Of a stretch of DNA of 64,000 nucleotides, positions 11,735 through 22,725 are shown one piece after another. Positions within the stretch are counted from its first letter, which is position 1, and every line of letters starts with the position of its first letter. The notes below the pieces were generated by a model. The model saw nothing but the letters and a program-made list of their open reading frames with translations, was not told the origin of the DNA and made no database searches. The stretch lies in the NCBI RefSeq assembly GCF_963966145.1, contig NC_091046.1:31434001-31498000 (forward strand), in the 5' to 3' direction. Position numbers and translations under genes: made by a program. This DNA comes from Tenebrio molitor (Eukaryota; Arthropoda; Insecta; Coleoptera; Tenebrionidae).

Positions 11735-12480
11735 TCCAGATTTTTCTTCAAATCTTCCAGGTTTTTTTTCAATTGAAAACAAAAAAAAAAGCATCAAGCA
11801 AATATGTAGCTCCTATTGTCAGTTATGATCGAGGGTGCAAACAAAAATTATATTTTTTTAAATTTGTCCCAATTTTCCGAATTTCCTTTGTAATTGTCCC
11901 GAATTTTTTTTCCGAAAACTTATCCAAAACCCTAACAAACCAAACCAAAAAAGAATTACGCATAGCCATCGTTCGAATCTTGAGTTATGGTCTTGAGTTC
12001 ATACAAAAAAGCACTTTCAGTTTTCCCCGAATTATTTTAATTTAGTTTTCCAGATTTTTCTCCAAATCTTCCAGATTTTTTTTCTATTAAAAACTTTCAA
12101 TTGAGTTATTTCCATCTCGGGGCATATCGAACAAAAAGAAAAAAGAATTAATCAAATATGTCGTTCCTATCGTCAGTTATGATCGAGAATGCATACAAAA
12201 ATTATAATTTTTGCAGTTTGCCCGAATTTTTCGACCTCCCTTTGTAATTGTCCCGATTTTTTTTTCCTGAAAACTTTTTCACGACTATAACGAACAAATC
12301 AAAAAAACTTTTACGGTTTTTCTTTACATAAAAACCTCATACGGATTATTACGAACATAAAAAAAAAAAAAATAGCCAAATCGTTCCAGCCATTCCCACA
12401 GAAAAAAGCACTTTCAGTTTTTCCCGAATTTTCCAATTTTCCGGGCAACTTTTCCGATTTTTTTTTTCTTTTTAAACCAC
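11735..12480 (+). repeat. Degenerate tandem repeat, unit about 310 bp
   Basis: Two and a partial third copies of a unit that includes CCAGATTTTTCTYCAAATCT, GTCAGTTATGATCGAG and TGTAATTGTCCCGA. The first copy runs about 11735-12040 and the second about 12048-12270, then a weaker third. No coding frame. Confidence 0.6.
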
Positions 12481-12755
12481 CCCTGAATTAAAGCGAACAA
12501 AAGAAAAAAATAAATATTCAAATCGGTCAAGCCGTTTTTGAGTTTTAGCGAGACAAACGAACGGCGATTCATTTTTATATACAGTGAGCGGCAAAAGTAT
12601 GGAATAAATGCATTAGAAATTAAACAATTTTTTTTTTCAAAAAAATCTTTGGCAGGTCAATTTTAGTTTATAAAAATACATATTTTAATACAAAATAAAA
12701 TTCCAAGCAGTCATTTGTTTTCGAGTTATGACGTCATCGATAGTTTTTTTAAATA

Positions 12756-12976
12756 CCGGGTGATCAAGAAGGACTGTTTAAGTTGGCAGTACAATTAAGA
12801 AATTTTTTTAATTCGGTTATTTATAACACTGCAACTGGATATGTTTTGTTGGTTTATTTTATAAATATCTGATATAGGTATAGCATTAAAAACGACAAGC
12901 CACCAACAACACCTGTTGTACGATTTAAAATAGGATCCAGTGTTACCAACTTAAACAGTCCTTCTTGATCACCTCG
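12756..12976. mobile_element. TA-flanked MITE (GTGATCAAGAAGGACTG), copy 1
   Basis: Ends carry CGGGTGATCAAGAAGGACTG and its inverse, TA on each side. The sister element at 2080-2095 is uninterrupted at this point. Other copies: 29946-30161, 54565-54795. Confidence 0.85.
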
Positions 12977-13058
12977 TAGAAACCCCCTATTTTTGTTCTT
13001 GATTCTGAAAGGCCTTTTAATTGTCTAAACGCCAGTATAAAAATTTTGTTATCTTATA

Positions 13059-13784
13059 CAGAATGTCCCCAAAAAAAAAAGACGAGTCCATAGCTCCCTT
13101 ATTTATCGGACGATTTTAATTATCTATACATCAAATTAAATAGTTGTTAATAGGCTACAAAATGGCCTAATAAATTCCAGTATAGCTCCAAGGGCTTCTA
13201 GACTAAACTGTCAAAATATTTTTTTTCAAATGGGATCACATACTTTTTTTAGTAATTCTGATAGAGATTTTAATTCTGAAAACAACAATGTATCACAAGT
13301 ACAACTTCACATAAAAAAATAACACTAACTTTTGAAACAAATGACAAGCACCAAGCGAAAAGCTATCAAAATGCATTGCGTTACAATGTAATAACCAAAT
13401 TAAGGTAGCTGGAAAAACAAATGACAAATAATAACATGTGGGATTGCGCAGATATGCCGCCAATGTTTAGCGCAAAATGGAACATCGACGATAGTAGCGT
13501 ATTTTTACTTTTTTTTAAATGAATTTTTGGTATTTAAGTGTATATTTGTGATACATTGTTGTTTTTAGAATAAAAATCTCTATCAGAATTACTAAAAAAA
13601 ATATGTAATCTCATTTGAAAAAAAATATTTTGACAGTTTACCCTTGAAGCCCATGGAGCTATCCTTGAACTTATTAGGCCATTTTGTAGCGTATTAACAA
13701 CCATTTAATTTGGTGTACAGATAATTAAAATCTTCCGATAAATAACGGAGTTATGGACTCGTCTTCTTTTTTGGGGACACCCTG
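13059..13784. mobile_element. TA-flanked MITE (CAGAATGTCCCC / GGGGACACCCTG), 726 bp
   Basis: Long inverted arms: AAAAGACGAGTCCATA near 13078 and the inverse near 13755, plus ACAAAATGGCCTAATAA near 13158 and its inverse near 13670. TA on both sides. The matching site in 1365-2834 (near 2165) is empty. No coding region. Confidence 0.8.
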
Positions 13785-14147
13785 TATAAGAAAATTTTTG
13801 AGAAAAAAAATTATAAAGTTGGAAAAAATAAATTTTGGGATTTCTTAATAGCAACAAAGATGAGTGCTAATCTACATATTTAAAATTATCAAAAAAATTA
13901 CCATCGCGAATGTAATTCGGCGTGATTATTTTTTAAACTATGTCAAATTTAAAAAGCGAAATCTGAATGGTACTCCATAATGGCGACGGTGCTGAATGTT
14001 TAATGTTTATATCGAAACAAATGGCTGCGCTACCTTAACAACAAAAAAACAAGTAAAAAAATCAAGTAGGTAAATCAAACAGTCAAATGGTACTGTCAAT
14101 TTCATTCGTATGTGTTATGTGTTTTGTTTTACAAAACGTTTTCGAAA

Positions 14148-14306
14148 ATGACTCATTTAACAGAAACACAACGTATAGAAATTTTAATTTTGATTGGGTG
14201 CGGGGATAAAACTAAAACAAGTGGAATTTCTTCAAAAACTTGTTTATTGTCAACAAGCTGGGGGATGGCAATTCGAACATTTAATTCCATAATTTTAAGT
14301 AGCTAG
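14148..14306 (+). pseudogene. Transposase N-terminal remnant (TETQRIEIL)
   Basis: ATG at 14148 begins MTHLTETQRIEILILIGCGD, the start of a transposase helix-turn-helix common in insect Tc1-like elements. The frame then runs into unrelated sequence and stops at 14306. The sibling at 2328 has an earlier stop. Confidence 0.6.
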
Positions 14307-15651
14307 TAACACAGTTTTTCACTTGTTTTTGTTAGTTATAAAATTTATTTTTTTCAACTTTTTTTTTCTCAAAAATTTCCTTATGTAAGATAACAAAATT
14401 TTTATACTGTTGTTTACACAATTAAAAGGGCTATCAGAATCAAGAAAATTCACTCGAAAATAAATAGTCATTTATTTGGAATTTTATTTTGTACTAAAAT
14501 ATGTATTTTTATAAACTAAACTTGACCCGTCCAAAGATTTTTTTGAAAAAAAATTTGTTTAATTTTTAATGAATGTATTCCATACTTTTGCCGCTCGCTG
14601 TATATAATATAAAATCAAAGGCTACAGTGTTAGCACTATACATTGAAAGGTCCATAGGAAAAGTAGGTATCTACTCCTCTTAACTAGGATTTGTTTATAC
14701 TCTGAATATTGGTTATGTATAAAGCTCGGATTATATGCACTAAAAAATGAAGAAAATATGCGCATGTACATATAGACACGCTTTTTAGCTAAAAATGCAC
14801 TGAAATATTAGTCCAGTCAATATAAACATAAAAAAGGGTCCGACCTTGCAAAAGGTCAAGTAGTTCTGATTTTTTAATATGTTGTTTGGATCTCAGCCAA
14901 GAGTAAAACACCAAATTTGCAACTTCGAAAGACTTGTGCGCGCTGCGTGGTAGCCAAAGAACAGCAACATTTTTGCACTATTTTCAGTTTTTGCTCAATA
15001 TCTCCTAAGATATGAGTCTCACAGAAAAAGTTCAAATTACCTTTTTTAAATTAGATTAAATTCGCTATAGTTTAAGGCCCAAGCGAACTTTGTGCATGCA
15101 GCAGTTTCCGAGATAGAGCTCTTCAAATATTGGGTATTTTTTCCAAGAAGTGAAATTTTTTTGTTTACGTCTCTTATTTTATTAAATATCGTCAAAAATA
15201 CTCGCCCCATGAGAAAAGTCATGGGCAATGAACTTGAAGTGTATTTATTTAGCTTTAAATTGAGATCTGACGGGTAGCTGCAGGTCCAATGCTTCTCTCA
15301 AAAGTGGCATATAACCGAAAACCTCGAAAGATGGAATTTGGGAAAAATAAATGAAAACAAGTTTTCAGCGCATCAAACATCACCTAAACCAATCAAATAA
15401 GTTATTTTAACGTAATTTAGTGTGTGTGGTTAACAACTTGAAGAGAGTCTGTGAAGTTGGCGGAGAAATACTGCCCTCAGCGCCAGACTTGTTCTGCTTC
15501 TGATTGTATGGAAAATCATCGAACACCCCAAGCATGCACGTTTCGAACGGGTTCATGAAGCAGGTGACAAGTGGTCTTGATTTTGATCGCTCAATAATTA
15601 TTTTCCTCTCATTCATTGGCGCGCTTTAATTTGAGCTCCGGCGGGTACATG

Positions 15652-15912
15652 TAAGGTACTATATCTTTAGAAGGTAGCGCCATTCCGCTCCACATTTTTC
15701 GCCTCGAAATTAAAAGAGATGGCATTATCGATAAATCCTGTGAGTGTGACAAAGATAGAATCTGTTTGACTCGGTACAAACATCCCGTAAAATTGTGTAT
15801 ACTTCTATCTTTGTCACACTCACGGGATTTATCGATAATGCCATCTCTTTTAATTTCGAGGCGAAAAATTGTGGAGCGGAATGGCGCTACCTTCTAAAGA
15901 TATAGTACCTTA
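15652..15912. mobile_element. Hairpin MITE with 8-bp target duplication (GGTACATG)
   Basis: An almost perfect palindrome: TAAGGTACTATATC... at the left and the inverse at the right. Flanked by GGTACATG at 15644-15651 and 15913-15920. Eight-bp duplications are usual for hAT and P superfamilies. A related element is at 18359-18613. Confidence 0.85.
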
Positions 15913-15979
15913 GGTACATGTCCTGGCATATACAATTATGTTTATCATGAACCCCATTTTTACGGTCCACTGTGCCAGC

Positions 15980-16920
15980 TCACTGCTGGAGATTCCACGC
16001 ATATGTGTCAATCCACCGTAGCTTTTCATAAACCACATCAGCAATCAAATCTGACCATAGGCCGGGACAAAATTTATCGGATCGGCGGATTTTAAAAATT
16101 TGTTCTATGAATATCTTAAACTCAGTTGGATCCATCCGCTGTTCTAGAGCCATCATACCTTGCAAATATAAGTGGGCACTCTTTGTGAAGAAATAGTGAC
16201 CAACTGAATGAAAACAAGGTAGCATTTTATCGATAGTATATAGGTGAAAGTTCTTAATCACCCTGACGCTCTGCCTGGATGAATATTTTTACGGGTGAAA
16301 ATATTGGTCCCACAGCTTTGATTACCTTCCAAATTATGCAATGCAGTTTTGAATTTGACTCTTAGGCTTTGGTAAGTCCTATTTTCCTTTACAAACAAGA
16401 TGAGAGACCTCTCACTCTCACGTAACTTATTCTCAGTTTCGGCTCTTTCTTTCCCAGTCAAGTCTACCTCATCCAAAATAATGCCAGCCAATATCAGATT
16501 AGTCACAATGTGTGCTCGTACAGCTCGTGAATAGGCATGACCATTCAGCATCTTGTCAAGGCCTGTGATCTGTATAAATAGTCACAAATAGCGCCTTCAA
16601 GCAACTCCCTGCCATTATTGCACCGATACAACCCATGAATGACATGAGGAGATGGAACTCTCCAAGCCTCACAACCACTCACCTTAACTGAGAATGTTGA
16701 CCACCCTCAACAATATTTCTGGCCTTAAAGAACAGTGGTTGATCAAAAGTAACGAAGCAGGTTTTTTGAAAATGACCTTTACTTCTCTCAGTAGGTGGGG
16801 TGCGGATAAATGAGAGGAAAAAATAATGTTTGAGCCATAAAAATCAAGACCATTTGTCACCTGCTTAATGAACCCGTTCCAAAGGAGCATACTTGGGGTA
16901 GTTGATGATTTTCCATACAA
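15980..16920 (-). pseudogene. Broken repetitive-element protein (three minus-strand blocks)
   Basis: Reading leftward on the minus strand: 16920-16684 (HLLREVKVIFKKPASLL block), 16551-16258 (GHAYSRAVRAHIVTNLIL block), 16261-15980 (CFHSVGHYFFTKSAHLYLQG then KIRRSDKFCPGLWSD). The last two belong to a familiar but unnamed insect repetitive protein whose copies continue GHxxxxKSAxLYLQ ... RRSDKxWxGxWSD. Stops and frame changes separate the blocks, so it is non-functional. It is the only coding content of the 14809-18030 transposon. Confidence 0.55.
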
Positions 16921-17074
16921 TCAGAACAAGTCTGGCGCTGAGGGCAGTATTTCTCCATCGATTTCACAGACTCTCTTCAAGTTGTTAACCACATATACTA
17001 AATTACGTTAAAATAACTTATTTGATCGGTTTAGGCTCTATACGTGATGTTTGATGCGCTGAAAACTTGTTTTT

Positions 17075-17530
17075 CTTCAAACGTCCGTAAATTATGACAA
17101 TATGACTCAGCAATAACTTTGTTCCAGTCTATAGTACATCTTACATGATTCCATTTAAAATAAAATTATTTTTTCTTCAAACGTCCGTAAATTATGACAT
17201 TATCCTGCTGCATTGATAATGCTAAAGTGTCCCTTCATTGTCATTGCATCTAACGAGCTGACGAGCGGCAGATAAAGTTATTATCTCCGCTGAGGGAGTC
17301 CGTGAAGTTATTATCTCCGCTGATGAGCGGCAGTAAAGTAAACTAGCTAAATCATTTGAAATTCATACCTAGTTTCTTAACATGTCTTAAATAATTTGTT
17401 ATGAAGGTTTAAAGAAAAATAGTATATGTTATTCGGAGCAAAAATGGTTTTATGTGCTTTGGCTGGTTTGTCAATCTACCAGCCGCAGCACATAAAACTT
17501 CATTTTTGCTCCTCATAACATAATATACTA
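17075..17530 (+). mobile_element. Type-B terminal-hairpin element (456 bp), Helitron-like candidate
   Basis: Starts CTTCAAACGTCCGTAAATT after a T run and ends with a hairpin (17421-17530) whose tail is CATAATATACTA before TTT. The equivalent point in the left arm of the host transposon (near 15340-15362, inverted) reads CTTG-TTTT-CATT without the insert. The first 30 bp are repeated once more at 17167. Confidence 0.72.
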
Positions 17531-18358
17531 TTTCATTTATTTTTCCCAAATTCCCTTTTTCGAGGTTTTCGGTTATATGCCACTTTTTAGAGAAGCATTG
17601 GACCTACAGCTGCCCATCAGATCTCAGTTCATTGCCCTTGACTTTTCTCATGGGGGGACTATTTTTGACGAAAAAGAGAAATAAACAAAAAAAATTCACT
17701 TCTTGGAAAAAATACCCAATTTTTGAAGAGCTGTATCTCGGAAACTGCTCGACGCACAAAGTTTGCTTAGGCCTCAAACTGAAGTGAATTTAATCTAGTT
17801 AAAAAAAGATAACTTCAACTTTTTCTGTTAGACTCATATCTTAAGAGATATTGAGCAAAAACTGAAAATAGTGCGAAAATTTTGCTGTTCTTCGGCTACC
17901 ATACAGCGAGCACAAGTCTTTCGAAGTTGCAAATTTGGTTTTTTACTCTTGGCTGAGGTGCAAAGAACATTTTAAAAAATCAGAACTATATGACCTTTTG
18001 CAAGATCGAATGTTTATATTGACTGGACTATATGCACAAATATGCAAAAATATGCATAAACATGCTATAATATGCTCTTATCACTTTTATAAAAAAAAAA
18101 GACAATTTTTACAGAATTAATCTATTTACCACGTCACTGGTTAGAGCCATATAACTAGGAGGACTATAATGCGTATTTAAGCTAAAAACTGTCGCCAAGA
18201 ATATGACATAGAAAATGTATCTTCTATCCCGTTCACTGGGTTCAATCCCAAATGCGCATGTGCCGCATGTACAGCTTGACCAGAATAGCTTAGCGTATGA
18301 GATGCGCACAAGAGGAAACGAGCGAGTCTCTGTAAGTCAAGGATATGGCTATGGTTGT

Positions 18359-18613
18359 TAAGGTTCTCGATGATAATTAAGGTAGCGACAACTCATTGTT
18401 CATTTTTGAGACTCCAAATTAAAAGAGGGGACATATCGACAAATGCCGTGAGTGTGACAAAGACAGAGTTATACACAATTTTATGGGATGTTTGTATCGT
18501 GTCACGGGATGTTTGTATTGTGTCGAACAGATTAACTTGCATAAACTCCAAATTAAGTGAGATGGAAATATTGGCGCAACCGTTGTCGTTACCTTTTATA
18601 ATCGAGAACCTTA
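18359..18613. mobile_element. Hairpin MITE with 8-bp target duplication (ATGGTTGT)
   Basis: Starts TAAGGTTCTCGAT and ends with the inverse; ATGGTTGT at 18351-18358 and 18614-18621. Shares inner words (GTGAGTGTGACAAAGA) and the TAAGGT terminus with 15652-15912, so both are one family. Confidence 0.85.
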
Positions 18614-18816
18614 ATGGTTGTAGGTACGGTACACTCAATGAAGCAAATCTGCTCAAAACATCCCGGACATGCTGTTCACTTGAAGCTTGAAGCGCTTATT
18701 TTCGCCCGTTTGTACACGATCTAAACACTTCCAGACCCAACAGACAAGTGCGCTCCGCTAGTGGGAGGGATTTCAGTCCACTGCGTCACTGGCCAAGCTG
18801 TTCTGGTCGACCTGTA

Positions 18817-19844
18817 CTATTGCGGGCAAAAAAAGTGGGACATCAAATTTCTGTCAGTTTTGAAAAATTCGATGTAGTTCAAGCTTTACTGTAATTTTTT
18901 GACACTTTTCCAGCTGACAGTTTAAAAATTTATTTTATACTGAGAGCGTTTTTAAATTCATCGATGGATCAACCGGTGGAATCAGTTTTCTACCAAAACG
19001 TTGTTATATTACTGTTAGATTTATGTTGAGCTTAAGAAAACACGTTTCTTTATTCTCCAAAAATTTCATGTTGAGCTCAACCAAAATTCACCTTTCCCAT
19101 CTACAATGGGAGTTGGTTGTTTGGTGGACGAATAGTGGGGGAAATGTCAAAATAGTTTGTCGAAGTCAAACTGTCAATGTCAAAGCAAAACGAGGGAAAA
19201 ACTGGAAAAGTGCAACATTATTCACGTATCCTCTAATTTTTTCATGAGTCTTTCTTCTGTTTAAAATAATTTCTTCATCAGAGGAAGTTAATAAATCATC
19301 ATCTGATGAATCTTCCAAAGGCATTGTAATCCGTTCTACCAATATTATGGTCCCAAGAAGACTAATGTCGCACATATTTATTCATATAATAATAAGTCGC
19401 CGAAAATGAAAAAATGTTTAGGTTATGTTTACACTTCAGGTGTCATGACATCAGCACCAGTCAACACAGTCATCAGTTTTCCACCAAATCCGTTTCCCTA
19501 TTCATCACATTTTTGCACAACATAAATGTTCAACACAAAAAAAACTTATGATTGACAGTCCACCAATGTTGAAATTCACCGCAAAAAGTTGATGAATTTA
19601 AAAACGCTACCACTCCTATTTTCCTTTTCGAAATACCCTCTTCTTTTGATAAAGGTAGATTTTGATTGCAACTTTGCATTAAATACATATTCACTACGTG
19701 CTTACTTACAATCATTCCCTATAACCTACAACACTTAATGACAACGTCAATCAATTCAAAGTAGAGTTAGAATTAGATAAGGGTTATTTCACATTAAAAG
19801 TCAAAACAATGACGTTGATGTCCCACTTTTTTTGCCCGCAATAG
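18817..19844. mobile_element. TA-flanked element, CTATTGCGGGC ends
   Basis: Left CTATTGCGGGCAAAAAAAGT and right inverse, TA on both sides. Shorter relative at 48696-49065 (CTCTTGCGGGC) and a diverged one at 37253-37630. No coding region supported. Confidence 0.78.
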
Positions 19845-19861
19845 TACGGCTCACGCGTATA

Positions 19862-20770
19862 CAGTCTGTCCATTCTCAAACTCGAACATAGGCAATTAAC
19901 ATTGTATTGAACGCTTTTGCTGATTCCTGCTCGCCAATTGAACTTACAGGTAAGGTAATGGTATCAATAGAAAGATAAAATTATTGCGCTTGAAATGATA
20001 CTAATAATAAGATTAAAGGTGCTATTTTTATTTTAAAATACTAATTTAAAACTTGACGATTTTTAAATATGACATGCCATGATTTTCAAATTGGACAGCA
20101 TTTGTCAAAAAATTTAGTAATTTGTTGGGTTAAGTCAGCGAATTTTGGTAAATTATTGTCAAATTATTTACGGAAAAATGAATAGTTACTCCATACAGAT
20201 TAAGACAAATTTCTCTTGAAGTAAGTTTATGTAAATTGCGGATACTGAATATCCTCAGGAAGTACAAATATCATCCCTACAAGACACAGTGTCATCGACA
20301 GATTTTTGCTGTTGATGAAGTAAATAAGAGTGAAACCTGTTATGAAATACAGCAGCGTGCTAATATGATCGTCGCTTTCTGTCGACAATTTGCTTCACAG
20401 GCACCTACTTTTACACTAAAGAACGAACCAAATGTTCAAAACACGCGATATTGGGCTCAAGAAAACCCTCGAGTAAATATTCTTACTAGAACTCGGTATC
20501 CTCAAAAAATTCATATCTGGGCTGGGATTTTGAAATAAAGGGAAAATTAAATTCAGCAAATTATTTAGATTTATTATTAACTAAGGTAGGAACTGCATTG
20601 TAATTTTTTCAAAGAATGTATAATAAAATCTGCTTAAACAGTTAATTACTTTAATATTATAATTTAATAATAATAATAATTTATTGAATTATCGAAATAA
20701 TGGCATAATATCTATAAACTGAATGCACAGTGTTAATTGCCTATGTTCGACTTTGAGAGTGGTCACCCGG
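19862..20770. mobile_element. TA-flanked element carrying a transposase fragment
   Basis: The left end CAGTCTGTCC followed by CTCGAACATAGGCAATTAAC is matched by the inverse at the right end, which terminates GGTCACCCGG. TA lies at 19860-19861 and 20771-20772. The next element (20775) abuts it. Confidence 0.72.
20236..20538 (+). pseudogene. Internally deleted DDE transposase fragment
   Basis: Reads LRKYKYHPYK ... FTLKNEPNVQNTRYWAQENP ... YPQKIHIWAGI, matching the central catalytic part of Tc3/IS630-type insect transposases (usually FSDEATFTLNG...NVQNxRYW...KxxVWAGI). The part with the expected first Asp (FSDE) is missing or altered (APTFTLKN) and the frame ends right after WAGI. Confidence 0.65.
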
Positions 20771-20774
20771 TATA

Positions 20775-20950
20775 CAGTGGCGGCCAAAATAAAGTAGGAC
20801 AATGTTTTTTCGCTAATGTAAATTTGCTTGCCCTTTCTATGGTTACTATGAAAATATTTATTTATTTATTATAGTAACCCCAGTTTACTCAACTCAATTT
20901 TGGCTAAATTTCTTAATAAGACTTGTCCTACTTTATTTTGGCCGCCACTG
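20775..20950. mobile_element. 176-bp TA-flanked MITE (CAGTGGCGGCCAAAATAAAG)
   Basis: CAGTGGCGGCCAAAATAAAG at the left, inverse at the right, TA on both sides (20773-20774, 20951-20952). A second, split copy surrounds the element at 36130-37105. Confidence 0.88.
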
Positions 20951-21293
20951 TAAGTACAACGTGTAACAGAAATAAGTACATTAATTTTAACAAGTAATAA
21001 AACTCATCAAGAACAACTTTTTTTTTGTAAACGTTCTTGTTAATGAGTTAGAATTGTTTAAAATTTTTCACGAATTTCGCTACCCGCCACTGGAGACCAC
21101 GCTACCTGGTCGCTGTGCTTAGAAGGTTTACGTAAACGGCTGAACGGCTCGTCAATTTATGGGGGGGAAAATGTTAAAAAAAATTGCCGATTTCGAAAAA
21201 GTGGTACATAGAAAAATTGTTCATCATAACGAGTTCTGTTACCGGTTAAAATTAATTTACTTATTTCTGTTACACGTTGTATATAGTTATATA

Positions 21294-21370
21294 CGGTGCG
21301 ATCAATTAAAAAATAAATCGAGTCGGCGTGTTACCTATGGCAACCCATGCTATAGCATAGGCTCGCTCGG
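21294..21370. mobile_element. 109-bp MITE family, internally deleted copy 3 (77 bp)
   Basis: Same start as 7311-7419 (CGGTGCGATCAATTAAAAAA) and same last bases (GCTCGCTCGG region), TA on both sides, but about 32 bp missing after the central palindrome. Confidence 0.8.
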
Positions 21371-21374
21371 TATA

Positions 21375-21557
21375 ACGGGTGTTTTTTTAAATTTAGCGTC
21401 GAAGTAGGCGATGAACTGTCGATTGTGAACGCACTATACAGGTTACGGATCACGGATCAGCTCCTTAAATCTTACGCTTTTACACGAGTCACGAGTGGTG
21501 CGATCTCAATCGACTCTCCAACGCCTACTTCGACGCCAAATTAAAAAAAATACCCTT
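21375..21557. mobile_element. MITE with GCGTCGAAGTAGGC inverted arms
   Basis: Left ACGGGTGTTTTTTTAAATTT then GCGTCGAAGTAGGCG; right inverse CGCCTACTTCGACGCCAAAT and TACCC. It abuts the MITE at 21294-21370. Exact ends are uncertain by a few bases. Confidence 0.65.
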
Positions 21558-22128
21558 TATAGTTATATCATACTTATCCACAATCATTTTGAATCACCCA
21601 ATTATATCCACATTGGCGCGCTTTTGCCTTACGCGTACTCTCGTGTCAAAAATGGATTACTCCCTAGGATTTAGGGATATTCGTTACTAGGTTGCCATAA
21701 ATTTGGTTAGGTTGGAGGCTATGTGGTTTCTGGTGACAAACAAAAGATATCCCAAAAATGTAAGACAGCAAATTAATTGTAACAGTTGCACATGACTAAT
21801 TTCTCGCTAAGTGATAGATGATTTTTCGTTTCACAATCAATTTTGGTTACTGGCGGCATATTTATTTGGATTTAATCTCCCAATTCAAAGTAACCAACCT
21901 TAGGCATTCAAAATAACTTTTGAAAATTCTAGTTACACACAACATGAAAAACGTTATTTCCCTAAAAGTTGGAATTCTAGGGAGTAATCCATTTTTGACA
22001 CGAAAGTAATACAAGTTGCCTAACTGACGATGCCAACAGGCGCAGTTCGCAACGCTTGTTCCATAAATTATTTCTATGATTCAACTCTATGCATCTACTT
22101 CTCTCTGTCTATGGCAATTTCGCATCAC

Positions 22129-22412
22129 GCGGGAATGCATTTAGCGCGTGGCCAAAGCACGCTCCGCCCCTAACTCTTAAAGCGCGGATTTTAAATATTG
22201 AAAATTAAAACGCCGACTACACCTGACCTGACCTGACCTGCCGTGACCTGACCTGACCTGAAAAATGATGTGACAGCGTCCTTATATCGAAAAAAACTAT
22301 TATTTTGCACGTTTGAACCTGATATCTGGGGCCGCCGCAATTTCGCATCACGCGCCGGCGCAGCTGTGCCAGTACTGCCAGTGCTTTGGCTACGCGCTAA
22401 ATGCATTCTCGC
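22129..22412. mobile_element. GC-richer TIR element with an ACCTG microsatellite
   Basis: GGAATGCATTTAGCGCG...CCAAAGCAC at the left and the inverse at the right. Inside, about eight ACCTG units occur at 22217-22260. Inverted relative at 44842-45101, just upstream of EEF1AKMT1. Locally high in CpG compared with the window. Confidence 0.65.
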
Positions 22413-22725
22413 TGGCAATAGGATGGCAATGTCAAAGTCTTAACCTCAAATTATCAAATAATGATTAAACTTATAGGTCAAAATCAAAAATCATATTCAG
22501 TCACATTAATTATTGTCTTCTGCTTGAAATGTTTTAATATACTTTTTTCTGTTAGTATCAAATAATTAATGAAGTAAAAGAATTTATTCATGTACAGTTT
22601 ATTTGTTGAAAATTAACGTTTATATTCACGCAATTATTTTAGACAGTACCGCGGTTTTTTTAATTCAATTTTCATAATTGATTCAGTTATAATTACAAAA
22701 GTGAACTTTAAGTAAATTCAAAACA

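Larger units (their letters stand above)
10458..12580. mobile_element. Composite repeat with AGCTGACCCGG start and GAACGGCGATTC end
   Basis: The left part contains CTGACCCGGTGAACTTCGTA and CGTTAGTCTCG...AAACTC; the right end contains the inverse CGGTCAAGCCGTTTTTGAG then GAACGGCGATTCATTTTTAT. Such sequence is a familiar dispersed insect repeat, but I cannot assign a superfamily. A 295-bp MITE, an HTH remnant and a tandem duplication lie inside. Confidence 0.45.
12582..14600. mobile_element. Tc1/mariner-type element, second copy of CAGTGAGCGGCAA family
   Basis: CAGTGAGCGGCAAAAGTATG at the left and the inverse at the right, TA on both sides. It contains two nested MITEs (12756-12976, 13059-13784) and a transposase N-terminal remnant at 14148-14306. 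Compared with 1365-2834 the same internal landmarks occur in the same order. Confidence 0.8.
14809..18030. mobile_element. Long-TIR DNA transposon, 3-bp duplication (TAT), family of 45917-47337
   Basis: Ends TAGTCCAGTCAATATAAACA with TAT on both sides. The left arm 14809-15600 and right arm 16840-18030 are imperfect inverted copies about 0.75 kb long. Nested inside are a hairpin MITE (15652-15912) in the left arm and a terminal-hairpin element (17075-17530) in the right. The core has minus-strand coding remnants. Confidence 0.72.

Noticed and set aside
14809..18030. Maverick/Polinton or endogenous virus origin for the long-TIR element
   Set aside because: Size, 3-bp duplication and lack of any polymerase, integrase or capsid-like frame do not support it.
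22217..22260. ACCTG repeats considered as a CRISPR-like or telomeric array
   Set aside because: Units are only 5 bp without spacers and occur once inside a TIR element; insect telomere repeats are TTAGG or TCAGG.
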